From contig NZ_FXAN01000041.1 of assembly GCF_900176645.1 (NCBI RefSeq), positions 1-64,000 on the forward strand: DNA of 64,000 nucleotides. Direction: 5' to 3'. Below the pieces are notes generated by a model. The model was not told the DNA's origin and ran no database searches. It saw only the letters and a list, made by a program, of their open reading frames with translations. This document shows positions 1-8,293 of the stretch, one piece after another. Source of the stretch: Burkholderia singularis (lineage in GTDB: Bacteria; Pseudomonadota; Gammaproteobacteria; Burkholderiales; Burkholderiaceae). The translations under genes and the position numbers were made by a program. Position 1 is the stretch's first letter, and each line of letters opens with the position of its first letter.

Positions 1-150
1 CGGCAGAACGGCAGAACGGCAGAACGGCAGAACGGCAGAACGGCAGAACGGCAGAACGGCAGAACGGCAGAACCGCAGAACCGCAGAACCGCAGAACCGC
101 AGAACCGCAGAACCGCAGAACGGCAGAACCGCAGAACCGCAGAACCGCAA
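1..150. repeat. Octamer tandem repeat (VNTR)
   Basis: Eighteen perfect-length copies of an 8-bp unit fill positions 1-144, followed by a 6-bp partial copy. Two variants are mixed: CGGCAGAA and CCGCAGAA. The first nine copies are the first type; the later ones are mostly the second, with one reversion at 121-128. The array runs off the left edge of the window, so its true length is unknown. Eight is not a multiple of three, so copy changes would shift any reading frame crossing it. Confidence 0.95.
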
Positions 151-250
151 AGCAACACGCAGCGCGAGAACCCCGCCGCACCCCGGGCGCACCACGCCCG
201 ATCAAGCTGCCGGATCAGTGGCGGCGATCAATGTTTCCAAGGAGGAATTC

Positions 251-412
251 ATGCTTCGATACGCCCTGATCTTTTTTATCGTCGCGATCGTCGCGGCCGT
301 GTTCGGCTTCGGCGGCATCGCGGCCGGCGCGGCCGAGATCGCGAAGATTCTGTTCTACCTGTTCGCCGTGATCTTCATCGTCACGCTGTTGCTGGGCATC
401 GTGCGCCGATGA
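251..412 (+). CDS. DUF1328 (YtjA-type) small membrane protein
   Basis: A 53-residue, almost wholly hydrophobic protein with two membrane segments (about residues 4-25 and 30-50) separated by a Gly/Ala turn, and a basic C-terminal end (GIVRR). This matches the DUF1328/YtjA family of tiny inner-membrane proteins of unknown function, which are often stress-induced. The start is fixed by a perfect Shine-Dalgarno AAGGAGGA at 239-246, five bases before ATG. An upstream in-frame ATG at 218 lacks such a site. The stop overlaps the next ATG by four bases (ATGA), so the two genes are probably translationally coupled. Confidence 0.88.
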   Translation: MLRYALIFFIVAIVAAVFGFGGIAAGAAEIAKILFYLFAVIFIVTLLLGIVRR

Positions 413-795
413 CTGCGCCCCATGGCCGGCCGGTCTGCATCGCGGCACTCGGACCTGCGTGTGCGAGCGCATCGGCGTCGCACACGAGCGTCGCCGTGTA
501 TGCGGACGAAACGTCCGGACGGTTGACGATTCAGGTGACGTGGGTGCGCGCGTCGGCATCGGCCCGTGTGCGCGATTGCCGCTGCACGGTCGATCTGGCG
601 TTCCAAGCCGACGCGCTTGCCCGCTATACGACGCTGGACGCGGCCGAGCGCCGGCGTGTGCGTATGCATCTGTACAACGCGGCGTGCCGCGCCGTGGACG
701 AGCGCCAGTAGCATGCCGACGACGCCGCGATCGAATGCCGCGTGGCGCTCGAGGTGACGGCGGCCGAATTGGACGCCGCACTGCGTTTGCGTTGA
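409..795 (+). pseudogene. DUF3022-like protein interrupted by an in-frame TAG
   Basis: The frame opens at the ATG overlapping the DUF1328 stop and meets TAG at 709-711 after 100 codons. The same frame stays open beyond the TAG for 27 more codons to TGA at 793-795. The extension aligns with the C-terminus of the intact paralogue at 5885-6244: both end in an acidic stretch, then VxLEV/SVEL, then LDAxxRL. The shared core is a two-strand region followed by YxxLDxxxRRRVxxxL. The simplest reading is a nonsense mutation in a once 128-residue protein. Alternatives are a functional truncated product or stop readthrough. The DUF3022 name is from memory. Confidence 0.7.
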
Positions 796-861
796 CCCCC
801 GGGCCGCGGCGCAGGTGCGTTTGCGTCGCGGCTGCCTTGCGACCCTGACGAGGAGCTTCAG

Positions 862-2964
862 ATGACGAATTCCCATCGCGGCCATCCGCCGTCGAACCCC
901 GCGCCGCAGCCCGACAGCGCGAAATCGCGTCAACTCGACACATACCGCGCGCATCCCGACGGCGAGGCATTGCGCACCAACCAGGGCGTGCGCATTGCCG
1001 ATAACCAGAATACGCTGCGCGCCGGCGCGCGCGGCCCGTCGCTGCTCGAAGACTTCATCATGCGCGAGAAGATCACGCACTTCGATCACGAGCGCATTCC
1101 CGAGCGTGTCGTGCACGCGCGCGGCTCGGCCGCGCACGGCGTGTTCCGCGTGTACCGGTCGATGGCCGAATACACGAAAGCCGCGTTCCTGCAGGACCCG
1201 GCCGTGCAAACGCCCGTCTACGTGCGCTTCTCGACGGTGCAGGGGCCGCGCGGTTCGGCCGACACGGTGCGCGACGTGCGCGGCTTCGCGGTGAAGTTCT
1301 ACACCGGCGAGGGCAACTACGATCTCGTCGGCAACAACATGCCCGTGTTCTTCATTCAGGACGCGATCAAGTTTCCCGACTTCGTGCACGCCGTGAAACC
1401 GGAGGCGCCCAACGAAATGCCGACCGGCGCGTCCGCGCACGACACGTTCTGGGATTTCGTCTCGCTCGTGCCCGAGGCCACGCACATGGTGCTTTGGCTG
1501 ATGTCCGACCGCGCGTTGCCGGCCAGCTTTCGCGCGATGGACGGCTTCGGCGTGCACACGTTCCGCTTCGTGAACGCGGCCGGTGCCGTGCGCTTCGTGA
1601 AATTCCACTGGCGGCCCGTGAACGGCGCGTATTCGCTGTTGTGGGACGAGGCGCAGCGCATCGCCGGGCACGATCCGGATTTCAACCGGCGCGATCTGTG
1701 GGAGTCGATCGCGCGGGGCGACTATCCCGAGTACGAACTCGGCGTGCAGATGATCGAGCCCGAGGACGCCGACGCGTTCGATTTCGACTTGCTCGATCCG
1801 ACCAAGCTGATTCCGGAGGAGCGCGTACCGGTGCGGCCGATCGGCCGGATGACGCTGAACCGCAACCCCGACAATTTTTTCGCCGAGACCGAGCAGGTTG
1901 CGTTTCACCCCGGACACGTGGTGCCGGGCATCGATTTCACGAACGATCCGCTGCTGCAAGGGCGGCTGTTTTCCTATACGGACACCCAATTGAGCCGGCT
2001 CGGCGGGCCGAACTTCCATGAGATTCCGATCAACCGGCCGCTGTGTCCGTTCGCGAACAACCAGCGCGACGGGATGCACCGGCAGACGATCGCGGCAGGC
2101 CACGCATCTTATGAGCCGAATTCGGTCGACGGCGGCTGGCCGCGCGAGACGCCCGCAGCGGCGTCCAACGGCGGCTTCGAGACCGTGCGCGAGCGGGTCG
2201 ATGGCGAAAAGCTGCGCGTGCGCAGCGAATCGTTCGCCGATCATTTCTCGCAGGCCGCGCTGTTTTACCAAAGCATGAGCGATGTCGAGCAGCGGCATAT
2301 CCGCGACGCGTACAGTTTCGAACTCGGCAAGGTGACGGCGCTCGAGATTCGCGAGCGCGTGGTCAATCAGATCCTCGCGCGCTTCGACGCGGGGCTCGCC
2401 GCGCAGGTCGCCGAACGGCTGGGCCTGCCTGTGCCAAGCGCGGCGGTGACGCTGGCCGTCGCGCAGCGTTCGCCCGCGCTGAGCCTGATCGAGCGGGCGA
2501 AGCCGGGCATGCGCTCGCGCAAGATCGCGCTCGTCGCCACGCCGGGCGTGAGCCCGGCGCTCATCGAACAGGTGCGCGACGCGCTGTTGGCGCGACACGC
2601 CGTGCCGAGCGTCGTCGCGCCGACGCTCGCGCCGATCGGCCACATCGTGCCGCAGGCGAGCTTCGCAGGGATGCCGTCGGTGATGTTCGACGCCGTGTTC
2701 GTATGCGGCGGCGACGGCTGCGATCTCACGCACAGCGCCGACGCGCGCCACTTCGTGCGCGAGGCGTTCAAGCACCTGAAACCGATCGCGGCCATCGGCT
2801 CGGGGCGTCAACTGCTGAGCGCCGCGCATCTGTCCGAATCGGCGCCCGGCGTGTGCGTGGGGCAGCAGGGCGACCTCGACGCGGTGCTGCGCGCGTTCGC
2901 CGACGCGCTCGGCGAGCATCGCGCGTGGGCGCGCGAGCCGCAGGCGGCCGAACTGGATGCTTAG
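862..2964 (+). CDS. katE: Catalase HPII, large-subunit monofunctional haem catalase
   Basis: Decomposes hydrogen peroxide to water and oxygen in the cytoplasm. At 700 residues it is a clade 2 large-subunit catalase, about 50 shorter than E. coli KatE (753), mainly at the N-terminus. The haem-distal His is His85 in [10 protein letters not shown] and the distal Asn is Asn158 in DLVGNNMP, spaced as in E. coli. The proximal Tyr lies in RLFSYTDTQ (about residue 372). The last 130 or so residues form the flavodoxin/DJ-1-like domain typical of this clade. The start follows a GAGGAG site at 849-854. In many bacteria this enzyme belongs to the stationary-phase/general stress response, consistent with its neighbours. 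Confidence 0.97.
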   Translation: MTNSHRGHPPSNPAPQPDSAKSRQLDTYRAHPDGEALRTNQGVRIADNQNTLRAGARGPSLLEDFIMREKITHFDHERIPERVVHARGSAAHGVFRVYRSMAEYTKAAFLQDPAVQTPVYVRFSTVQGPRGSADTVRDVRGFAVKFYTGEGNYDLVGNNMPVFFIQDAIKFPDFVHAVKPEAPNEMPTGASAHDTFWDFVSLVPEATHMVLWLMSDRALPASFRAMDGFGVHTFRFVNAAGAVRFVKFHWRPVNGAYSLLWDEAQRIAGHDPDFNRRDLWESIARGDYPEYELGVQMIEPEDADAFDFDLLDPTKLIPEERVPVRPIGRMTLNRNPDNFFAETEQVAFHPGHVVPGIDFTNDPLLQGRLFSYTDTQLSRLGGPNFHEIPINRPLCPFANNQRDGMHRQTIAAGHASYEPNSVDGGWPRETPAAASNGGFETVRERVDGEKLRVRSESFADHFSQAALFYQSMSDVEQRHIRDAYSFELGKVTALEIRERVVNQILARFDAGLAAQVAERLGLPVPSAAVTLAVAQRSPALSLIERAKPGMRSRKIALVATPGVSPALIEQVRDALLARHAVPSVVAPTLAPIGHIVPQASFAGMPSVMFDAVFVCGGDGCDLTHSADARHFVREAFKHLKPIAAIGSGRQLLSAAHLSESAPGVCVGQQGDLDAVLRAFADALGEHRAWAREPQAAELDA

Positions 2965-3134
2965 CGCCGCGCCGTTCGGGCAGCGCGCGATCGGAGGGCG
3001 ACGGCCGAGCGTATGGGTGATGACCGACGGTGATGGCCGGACGTGATGGCCGAGCCGGCCACGAATCGTCAGAAAAATCGCCCGCTCGGCCGATATCCGC
3101 AACCCGCCATTCTCAACCCGCAACGGAGGCGACG

Positions 3135-4160
3135 ATGGGCGCTCGCCATACTCACGCAGGCCGCCGCGCTGGCGCCTCGCGCACGCAAGACGCACCCGCG
3201 CAGCGCGACCACGGCGGCCGGTCGCATCGATCGCCCGCGCGCGCTCGCGCGGCACACGACGAATCGCGGGCCGGCACGGCCGACCCTGTGCGCATCACGC
3301 ATCCGCAGCGCATGCTCGATCCGCGGCATCACATCCGCAAGATCGATCTCGTGCATTACTGGCAATGGGTGGCCCCGTGGCTGCTGCCCGAGCTGGCAGG
3401 CCGGCCCGTGTCGCTCGTGCGCGCTCCGCAGGATATCGAAGGCGAATTGTTTTTCCAGCGGCATGCCGGGCGCCGCGAGATTCCATTCGTCACCCAGCAT
3501 GCCGGGCTCGATCCCGGCCACAGGCCGTTGCTGACGATCGATAGCGTCGAGGCGCTGCTCGGCGCCGCGCAGATGGGTGTGATCGAACTGCATACGTGGA
3601 ATGCGCAGGTGCGCCGAATCGAGCGGCCCGACCGGATCGTGTTCGATCTCGATCCCGGTCCGGGGTTGCGTTGGCATGCGATGATCGAAGCCGCGCAAAT
3701 CCTCCACGAACTGCTCGACGAACTCGGGCTTGCATCGTTCTGCAAGACGAGCGGCGGCAAGGGGCTGCACGTCGTCGTGCCGATCACGCGCCACACGCAG
3801 TGGGACGACGCAAGGGCGTTCGCTCGCGCGCTCGCGCGGCATGTCGCCGGCGCGCTGCCCGATCGCTTCACCGCGACGATGGGCCCGCGCCATAGGCACG
3901 GCAAGGTCTTCGTCGACTATCTGCGCAACAGCCGCGGCGCGAGCACGATCGCGGCCTATTCGGCGCGCGCGCGGCCCGGGATGGGCGTATCGGTGCCGAT
4001 CCGTTGGGACGAGGTGCCCGCGACCACGGGTGGCGCGCAATGGACGATCGGCACGTTGCGCGCGTGGCTGGACGCGCTCGCGCGCGATCCGTGGGACGGT
4101 TATGCGCATGCGCGGCGCCGCATCACCGCGAAGATGCTTGCGCGGCTCGCGCCGGCGTAA
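3135..4160 (+). CDS. Stand-alone LigD-type polymerase/primase domain
   Basis: A 341-residue protein matching the polymerase domain of bacterial non-homologous end-joining ligase LigD. Visible landmarks are ITHPQR...D at the N-terminal edge, the metal-binding DxD in FDLDPG (Asp171, Asp173), the nucleotide-binding SGGKGLHV, and the third carboxylate in VDYLRNSRG. The first 55 residues or so are basic and low in complexity. No ligase or 3'-phosphoesterase domain is encoded here, and no ku gene is visible. It may be a separately encoded Pol domain or a remnant of a longer ligD. I chose the ATG at 3135 because CGGAGG lies at 3124-3129; the frame stays open upstream to 3030. Confidence 0.88.
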   Translation: MGARHTHAGRRAGASRTQDAPAQRDHGGRSHRSPARARAAHDESRAGTADPVRITHPQRMLDPRHHIRKIDLVHYWQWVAPWLLPELAGRPVSLVRAPQDIEGELFFQRHAGRREIPFVTQHAGLDPGHRPLLTIDSVEALLGAAQMGVIELHTWNAQVRRIERPDRIVFDLDPGPGLRWHAMIEAAQILHELLDELGLASFCKTSGGKGLHVVVPITRHTQWDDARAFARALARHVAGALPDRFTATMGPRHRHGKVFVDYLRNSRGASTIAAYSARARPGMGVSVPIRWDEVPATTGGAQWTIGTLRAWLDALARDPWDGYAHARRRITAKMLARLAPA

Positions 4161-4175
4161 TGCGATCAGCGGCAA

Positions 4176-5495
4176 TCAGCGCCGGTGCGGCAGCCGGTGG
4201 TACCACTTCATTAGCGGCGTTGCGGACAGGCCGTGCGCGATGACCGACGCCGAGATTGCCGCGAGCGTTGGCGCCGCGAGCGGACGCACCGCGTCGGCGG
4301 GCCCGTGTTCGAGTGCGAACAACAGGTAGTAGAACGAGCCGATCCCGCGAATGCCGAACCAGGCCATCAGGCGCCGCTGCGTGTGCGTCGCGCGCGAGCC
4401 CGCGAGCGCGAGCTGTACCGCGAGCGGCCGCACGGCAGCCAGCAGCGCGATCGCGAGCGCCGCGTTGCGCCACGTGACGAGCGGGCCGGGCAGCGTCGCG
4501 AGCACGCTGCCGACCATCGTCATCACCAGCGCTTCCGCGATCCGTTCGAGTTCGATCGTAAAGCCGAGCACGGTTTCGGCCATGAACGCATGGGCTTTGC
4601 CGGGATGCTTTTCGGTTGCCACGACGTCCCCCGAATCGATTTGGCCGATCACCTCGCGCGGCGCACGCTCGCCGCTCGCACGGTGCTCGACGCGTCGCAT
4701 CGCGACGCCTGCCGCGAACGTCGCGATGAAGCCGAACGTCTGCGCAAGCTGCGCCGCGCCGAACGACAGCACGATCAGCGCGAGCGCGAAAAAGCCTTCG
4801 AGGCCGAGCGCTTGTGCGTGCCGCGTGCGCAGCCAGCCGATCATTTTCGTTGCCGACCAGCCGAGACCGCCGCCGATCGCGGCGGCCCCGGCGATGCCCC
4901 ATAGCACGGCGAGTCCGAACGCGGCCGACAGCGGCGGCAGCCCGTGCGTGGCGGCCGGCGCGCCGCACAGCGCGAGACCGGCGAGCGCGAACGGCAGCGC
5001 GATGCCGTCGTTCATGCCGCCTTCGCCCGACAGCGCGAAGCGCACCAGGTCGCGGTCGCCCGGATCGCGGACCTGCACGTCGTGCGCGAGCACGGGATCG
5101 GTCGGCGCGAGGATCGCGGCCAGCAGCAGCGCCGGGCCCCAGCCGAGCCCGAGCGCGAGCATCGCGCAGGCCGCGAGCAGCGGCACGGTGAGGGCCATGG
5201 CGAGCAAGCCGAGGCGGCACGGCACGAGCCAGAGCCGGTCTGACAGCGGCACGCGCAGCCGCAGCCCGATCGCGAACAGCGACACGAGCAGCGCGATCTC
5301 GACGACGATGCGCAGCAGGCGCGCGTCGCGTTCGATGTCGAGCCGCAGCAGTCCGATGCCGGCCGGGCCGAGCGCAGCGCCGAGCGCCAGATAGATCATG
5401 GCGGCGCTGATGGGCAGGTGCCGCAGCGCCGATGCCACGATGCCCATGCCCATCAACACCGTGCCGACGGTCAAATACCAAAGAATTTCGTGCAT
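4176..5495 (-). CDS. CPA1-type cation/proton antiporter
   Basis: An integral membrane protein of 439 residues with about 11-12 hydrophobic segments. Family marks are LAPTDPVLAHDVQV (the ATDP-like motif of sodium/proton antiporters) followed by GEGGMNDGIALPFA, where the Asp of the ND pair is the expected ion-binding residue. It probably exchanges Na+ or K+ for H+ across the inner membrane; the ion cannot be told from sequence. A charged loop sits near residues 270-310. The start at MHEILWYL lacks a clear Shine-Dalgarno. The frame is open further upstream, but that part is Arg/Ala-rich and unlike a membrane leader. It converges on the LigD-Pol gene, ending 15 bp away. Confidence 0.9.
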   Translation of the reverse strand: MHEILWYLTVGTVLMGMGIVASALRHLPISAAMIYLALGAALGPAGIGLLRLDIERDARLLRIVVEIALLVSLFAIGLRLRVPLSDRLWLVPCRLGLLAMALTVPLLAACAMLALGLGWGPALLLAAILAPTDPVLAHDVQVRDPGDRDLVRFALSGEGGMNDGIALPFALAGLALCGAPAATHGLPPLSAAFGLAVLWGIAGAAAIGGGLGWSATKMIGWLRTRHAQALGLEGFFALALIVLSFGAAQLAQTFGFIATFAAGVAMRRVEHRASGERAPREVIGQIDSGDVVATEKHPGKAHAFMAETVLGFTIELERIAEALVMTMVGSVLATLPGPLVTWRNAALAIALLAAVRPLAVQLALAGSRATHTQRRLMAWFGIRGIGSFYYLLFALEHGPADAVRPLAAPTLAAISASVIAHGLSATPLMKWYHRLPHRR

Positions 5496-5884
5496 GAGAA
5501 CAAGCCGGGGCGGAAGGGTGCGCAACGCGGCAGACTCCGGCTTCGACGTCGCCGCCGTACCGCGACGCGGGCAACGCGAATGCCTCGGCCGCGCGCGTGC
5601 TGCACATCGATGAAACAACGCCGATGAATGGCCGACGAAAAGCCGCGCCGCAATGCACGTGCCGCGTGCAGCGTCCGCGCCGCCCGGTCCAGTCAGGTCC
5701 GGTCCGGCCGCGCGCCGGAATGGCGTTTGCTGAAAAACGGCGCAATTCATCGGTTTTCATGAGCGACACCGGCGTCGAGCGGCCCGGCTCGCCGGTTGGC
5801 TATCGATGCTCGCGCCGGCGCACCGGCACGGCACCGTGGCCCGCGCTTGCCGATGGGCGCGCGGCCCTCATCCAGGAGAACACC
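5496..5884. other. Intergenic region before DUF3022-like gene
   Basis: This is the divergent space between the antiporter start and the gene at 5885. No convincing gene was seen. The frame of the downstream gene is open through part of it, but lacks a ribosome site before 5873. Promoters for both flanking genes are expected here; none is strong enough to name. Confidence 0.5.
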
Positions 5885-6244
5885 ATGCAATCGAGTTTCC
5901 AGTCCCGGCTTGCACAGGCCGAGATCGACGACGGTGTGGACGACGGCGGTTTCGATACGACCGTTCATCTCGATGTGGAAACAGGCAGGATCATCTTTCA
6001 TGCGGCGTGGGCCGTGGCGGCCGATGCGCCGCCTGTGTCGACGCACCACTCGGTCGTGCTCACGCTCGACTGCAGCACGATGGCGCGCTACGCGGATCTC
6101 GATGACGGCGCTCGGCGCCGCGTGCACGCGATGCTGCACGAAACCGTGCAGCAAAAGCTCGAGCGCCTGCCCGAGGGGCAAGCGCAGACGCTGAGCGTCG
6201 AGCTGAGCGATGCGATGCTCGATGCGGTCCGCCGTTTGCAGTGA
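5885..6244 (+). CDS. DUF3022-like conserved protein (intact paralogue)
   Basis: A soluble acidic protein of 119 residues of unknown function. It resembles the broken gene at 409-795 along its length: both have an early beta-rich stretch, then YADLDDGARRRVHAMLHE (YTTLDAAERRRVRMHL in the other copy), and a C-terminal VELSDAMLDAVRRL. The start at 5885 follows AGGAGA at 5873-5878. It has no signal peptide or membrane segment. The DUF3022 assignment is from memory of Burkholderia proteins and is uncertain. Its position between the antiporter and the DUF1488 gene suggests that it belongs to the same stress-type locus as katE. Confidence 0.75.
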   Translation: MQSSFQSRLAQAEIDDGVDDGGFDTTVHLDVETGRIIFHAAWAVAADAPPVSTHHSVVLTLDCSTMARYADLDDGARRRVHAMLHETVQQKLERLPEGQAQTLSVELSDAMLDAVRRLQ

Positions 6245-6558
6245 CGGGCGGCGGGCGCGGCGCGCGCTTACATGCCGTTGAAATCTTTACAGACGCCGCG
6301 CGGCGTTGCGCGGTTGCCATCGGCGCCAAGCCGCGCCGGCCGGTTCACTTCGGGCAGTGTCACGCATGTTGTTTTCGCGAGGCGCGGGATGGGTGACGTG
6401 ACGATGGCGGCGCGTTCCGTGCCGCGATGCATCAGGAGAAGGGGATGAGCGATCAATCGGCGCATGGCGTCATGGCGATGCGCGCCGCGTGCCGCTCACG
6501 CTCGGCGCGTTCGACGGCGCGCCGGCCAACGGCGCTGACGAGCAGGAGACATTGACCG
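6245..6558. other. Intergenic region with repeated element and a doubtful short ORF
   Basis: It holds the first copy of the 24-nt element (6268-6291). Near its end a 36-codon frame (6445-6555) follows an AGGAGAAGGGG site, but its Arg/Ser/Ala-rich product looks uncoded. A different frame over the same bases gives an acidic, more protein-like end that overlaps the next gene's leader. This may be a decayed small gene; I do not call it. Confidence 0.4.
6268..6291 (+). promoter_or_regulatory. 24-nt repeated element, copy 1
   Basis: The element begins TTACATGC, continues with a TTGAAA core at 6279-6284 and ends CTTTACA. Twenty of its 24 positions are identical to the copy at 6955-6978. It lies 24 bp after the DUF3022-like stop and about 290 bp before the DUF1488 start. 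Orientation and role are unknown: it could be a promoter for an alternative sigma factor, a regulator site or a leader RNA element. Confidence 0.55.
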
Positions 6559-6900
6559 ATGCCGGCTGAATCCGTTGCGCGCGTGCGCTTGATGGGCGAG
6601 CCACCCGAATTCGACGGCGCTGCACTGCTGTTGCGCTTTTGGGCCGACGTCGACGGTCGACGCGTGCCTTGCGCGATCACGGCCGAGGCGCTCGAAGATC
6701 ATTTCGGTGCGCGTGGCGCGCTGGAAGGCGATCTGCGCGCCGCGTTCGAGCGCGGCCGCGAGCGCATCCGCGCCGCGTGCGCGGACGTGCTCGCGCACGA
6801 CAACGGCGGCGTGGTGCTGCACAGCGGCTATTTCCGCAGCCGGGACCGTGCGGTGGCCGCGCTCGCGAAGGCGCGCGCCGTCGAGCCGCGTCGGCGATGA
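6559..6900 (+). CDS. DUF1488 family protein
   Basis: A 113-residue protein of unknown function that matches DUF1488: a first strand pair ending in VRFWADVDG-like sequence (LLLRFWADVDGRRVPCAIT), then ITAEALEDHFGA, then a long helix with AFERGRERIRAACADVL. These small alpha/beta proteins occur singly or in tandem in proteobacteria. There is no signal peptide. The start follows AGGAGACA at 6541-6548. The second copy of the 24-nt element follows its stop by 54 bp. Confidence 0.85.
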   Translation: MPAESVARVRLMGEPPEFDGAALLLRFWADVDGRRVPCAITAEALEDHFGARGALEGDLRAAFERGRERIRAACADVLAHDNGGVVLHSGYFRSRDRAVAALAKARAVEPRRR

Positions 6901-6954
6901 CCGCTCGCGCGCAATGCCGTTGCCGCATCGTCCGTCCAGGGGCGGCATCCGGCT

Positions 6955-6978
6955 TTACATGCGATTGAAAACTTTCCA
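6955..6978 (+). promoter_or_regulatory. 24-nt repeated element, copy 2
   Basis: The second copy begins TTACATGC and carries ATTGAAAACTTT, ending CCA. It differs from copy 1 at only four positions. It sits 54 bp after the DUF1488 stop and 185 bp before the start of the next small gene, the same intergenic placement as copy 1. No clean sigma-70 minus-10 follows at the right distance. Confidence 0.55.
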
Positions 6979-7163
6979 AGCAAAACGGGCGCGCGACCAG
7001 GCGGGCGCACGGCACATCGTCGGCCCGCGCCGTGCGCCGCCGGTGTGCGCGGCGGCCGGCCCGCTTTGGCATGTTCCGTGCACGCGTCTTCGTTCTCGCG
7101 TGCAGCGCCGGATGCGTCCGTGCCACCGCCGTATTGCGCCAAGCCTTCAACGGGGAAACGACT

Positions 7164-7388
7164 ATGCTGAGCGCTCATGAATTTGCCGCGCTGTTCCTGA
7201 TCCATCGCGCGCCGGAACAGATCCAGCTCGATCGCGACGATGTCGTCGCGCTGTTCGAACGGCGCCTCATCGTGATGCGATGCGACGCGGCGGGCGAGAA
7301 CCGGCCCGCGCTCACGGACGACGGCCTGTCGATCCTGCAATGCATGCAACGCAACGACGATGGCCCGCTGCGCGACAGCGACGGGTGA
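7164..7388 (+). CDS. Small conserved-looking hypothetical protein
   Basis: A 74-residue protein I do not recognise. It begins MLSAHEFAALFLI, has an acidic helix around DRDDVVALFERRLI, and then ALTDDGLSILQCM, which resembles the wing of a winged-helix fold (LTxxGxxxL). A DNA-binding or wHTH-like role is therefore possible but unproven. I chose the ATG at 7164, preceded by CGGGGAAA. The open frame upstream (from 7032) is Arg/Cys-rich and unlikely to be translated. It lies in the 24-nt element-containing cluster. Confidence 0.55.
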   Translation: MLSAHEFAALFLIHRAPEQIQLDRDDVVALFERRLIVMRCDAAGENRPALTDDGLSILQCMQRNDDGPLRDSDG

Positions 7389-7513
7389 GCGCGACGGAAG
7401 AGCGCCGTCGACGCGCGCGTTCGCACGCGCCTGCGCGATAGCGCCGTGCGCAGCCGGGGTCGCGGGGCGCACCGGGCCCGCCGCCTCGTCGGCCGAGGCT
7501 CCGGCACATTGCG

Positions 7514-8293
7514 TCACGATCGCTTCACGCCCGGCTCCAACGCCGTTCGTATCCGGGCGACGAGCGGATAGTGGTTCGACGCTTGCCGCGCACGGGCGCT
7601 GCGATGCACGAGCGCGTCGATCAGCAGCTCGCCGGGATGAACCCAGATCCGCTCTGACGAGAGCGCCGGGCACAGCGTAGGGAACGTGCGCGGCGCCGGG
7701 GCGCGCCGGAACCCCGTGACAAGCGCTTGCAGCGCGCGGCCGTGCACGCATCGCTCGTTGATGTCTCCCAGCAGGATCACCGGCGACGCGCCGGTATCGA
7801 ATGCCGCGAGCAGCCGCTGCACCTGCGCGCTGCGCTCGATCACGCACGGCCCGAGGTGGGCCGTGACCACGCGAATGCAGCCCGCGCGGCAGTCGATGTC
7901 GACGTCGAGTGCGCCGCGCCGCTCGCGCTTGCGAAGCGATAAGTCCAGTGCGCGCGCCGCGCGGATCGGCCAGCGCGATAGCACCGCATTGCCTTGGCGG
8001 CGTTCGGGCGTGTCGATCGTCGCGCCTACCGCCATGTGCATGCCCAATGCCGCGCGCAGCGGTGCGAGCACGTCGGGCGTGCGCGTGCCGCCGAGCGGCA
8101 CCTCCTGCAACGCGATGACGTCCGCATCGAGTTCGCCGACCACCGCTACGATGCGCTCGACCGCCCGTGCCGACCAGACGCGGCGGCCGCCGTGCACGTT
8201 GTAGGTGGCGATTCGCAACCCACGCCCATCGGGCGGCTCGTCGGCCATCACGACTTCGGGCGAAGGCGCATACCGGCTCGTCGTCATGGTCAT
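7514..8293 (-). CDS. Endonuclease/exonuclease/phosphatase (EEP) fold hydrolase
   Basis: A 259-residue protein with EEP-family landmarks in order: RIATYNVHGG (Asn32), ALQEV (Glu64, metal ligand), GNAVLSR, TAHLG (His146), LLGDIN (Asp177, Asn179), LIDALV (Asp226) and SNHYPLVA (His241). The fold covers DNases, phosphodiesterases and sphingomyelinase-like enzymes; the substrate is unknown. Related proteins often accompany phospholipase D/cardiolipin synthase genes, but none lies here. The usual SDH triplet reads SNH (Asn240), which would alter a metal-site or His-orienting residue. The first 25 residues look disordered, and the start Met is not well supported. Confidence 0.85.
   Translation of the reverse strand: MTMTTSRYAPSPEVVMADEPPDGRGLRIATYNVHGGRRVWSARAVERIVAVVGELDADVIALQEVPLGGTRTPDVLAPLRAALGMHMAVGATIDTPERRQGNAVLSRWPIRAARALDLSLRKRERRGALDVDIDCRAGCIRVVTAHLGPCVIERSAQVQRLLAAFDTGASPVILLGDINERCVHGRALQALVTGFRRAPAPRTFPTLCPALSSERIWVHPGELLIDALVHRSARARQASNHYPLVARIRTALEPGVKRS

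Noticed and set aside
1-150. CRISPR array
   Set aside because: The repeat is only 8 bp with no unique spacers and no cas gene in the window.
355-3255. Long reverse-strand open frame over katE
   Set aside because: It is Arg/His-rich and mirrors the third-position bias of katE; catalase motifs lie on the forward strand.
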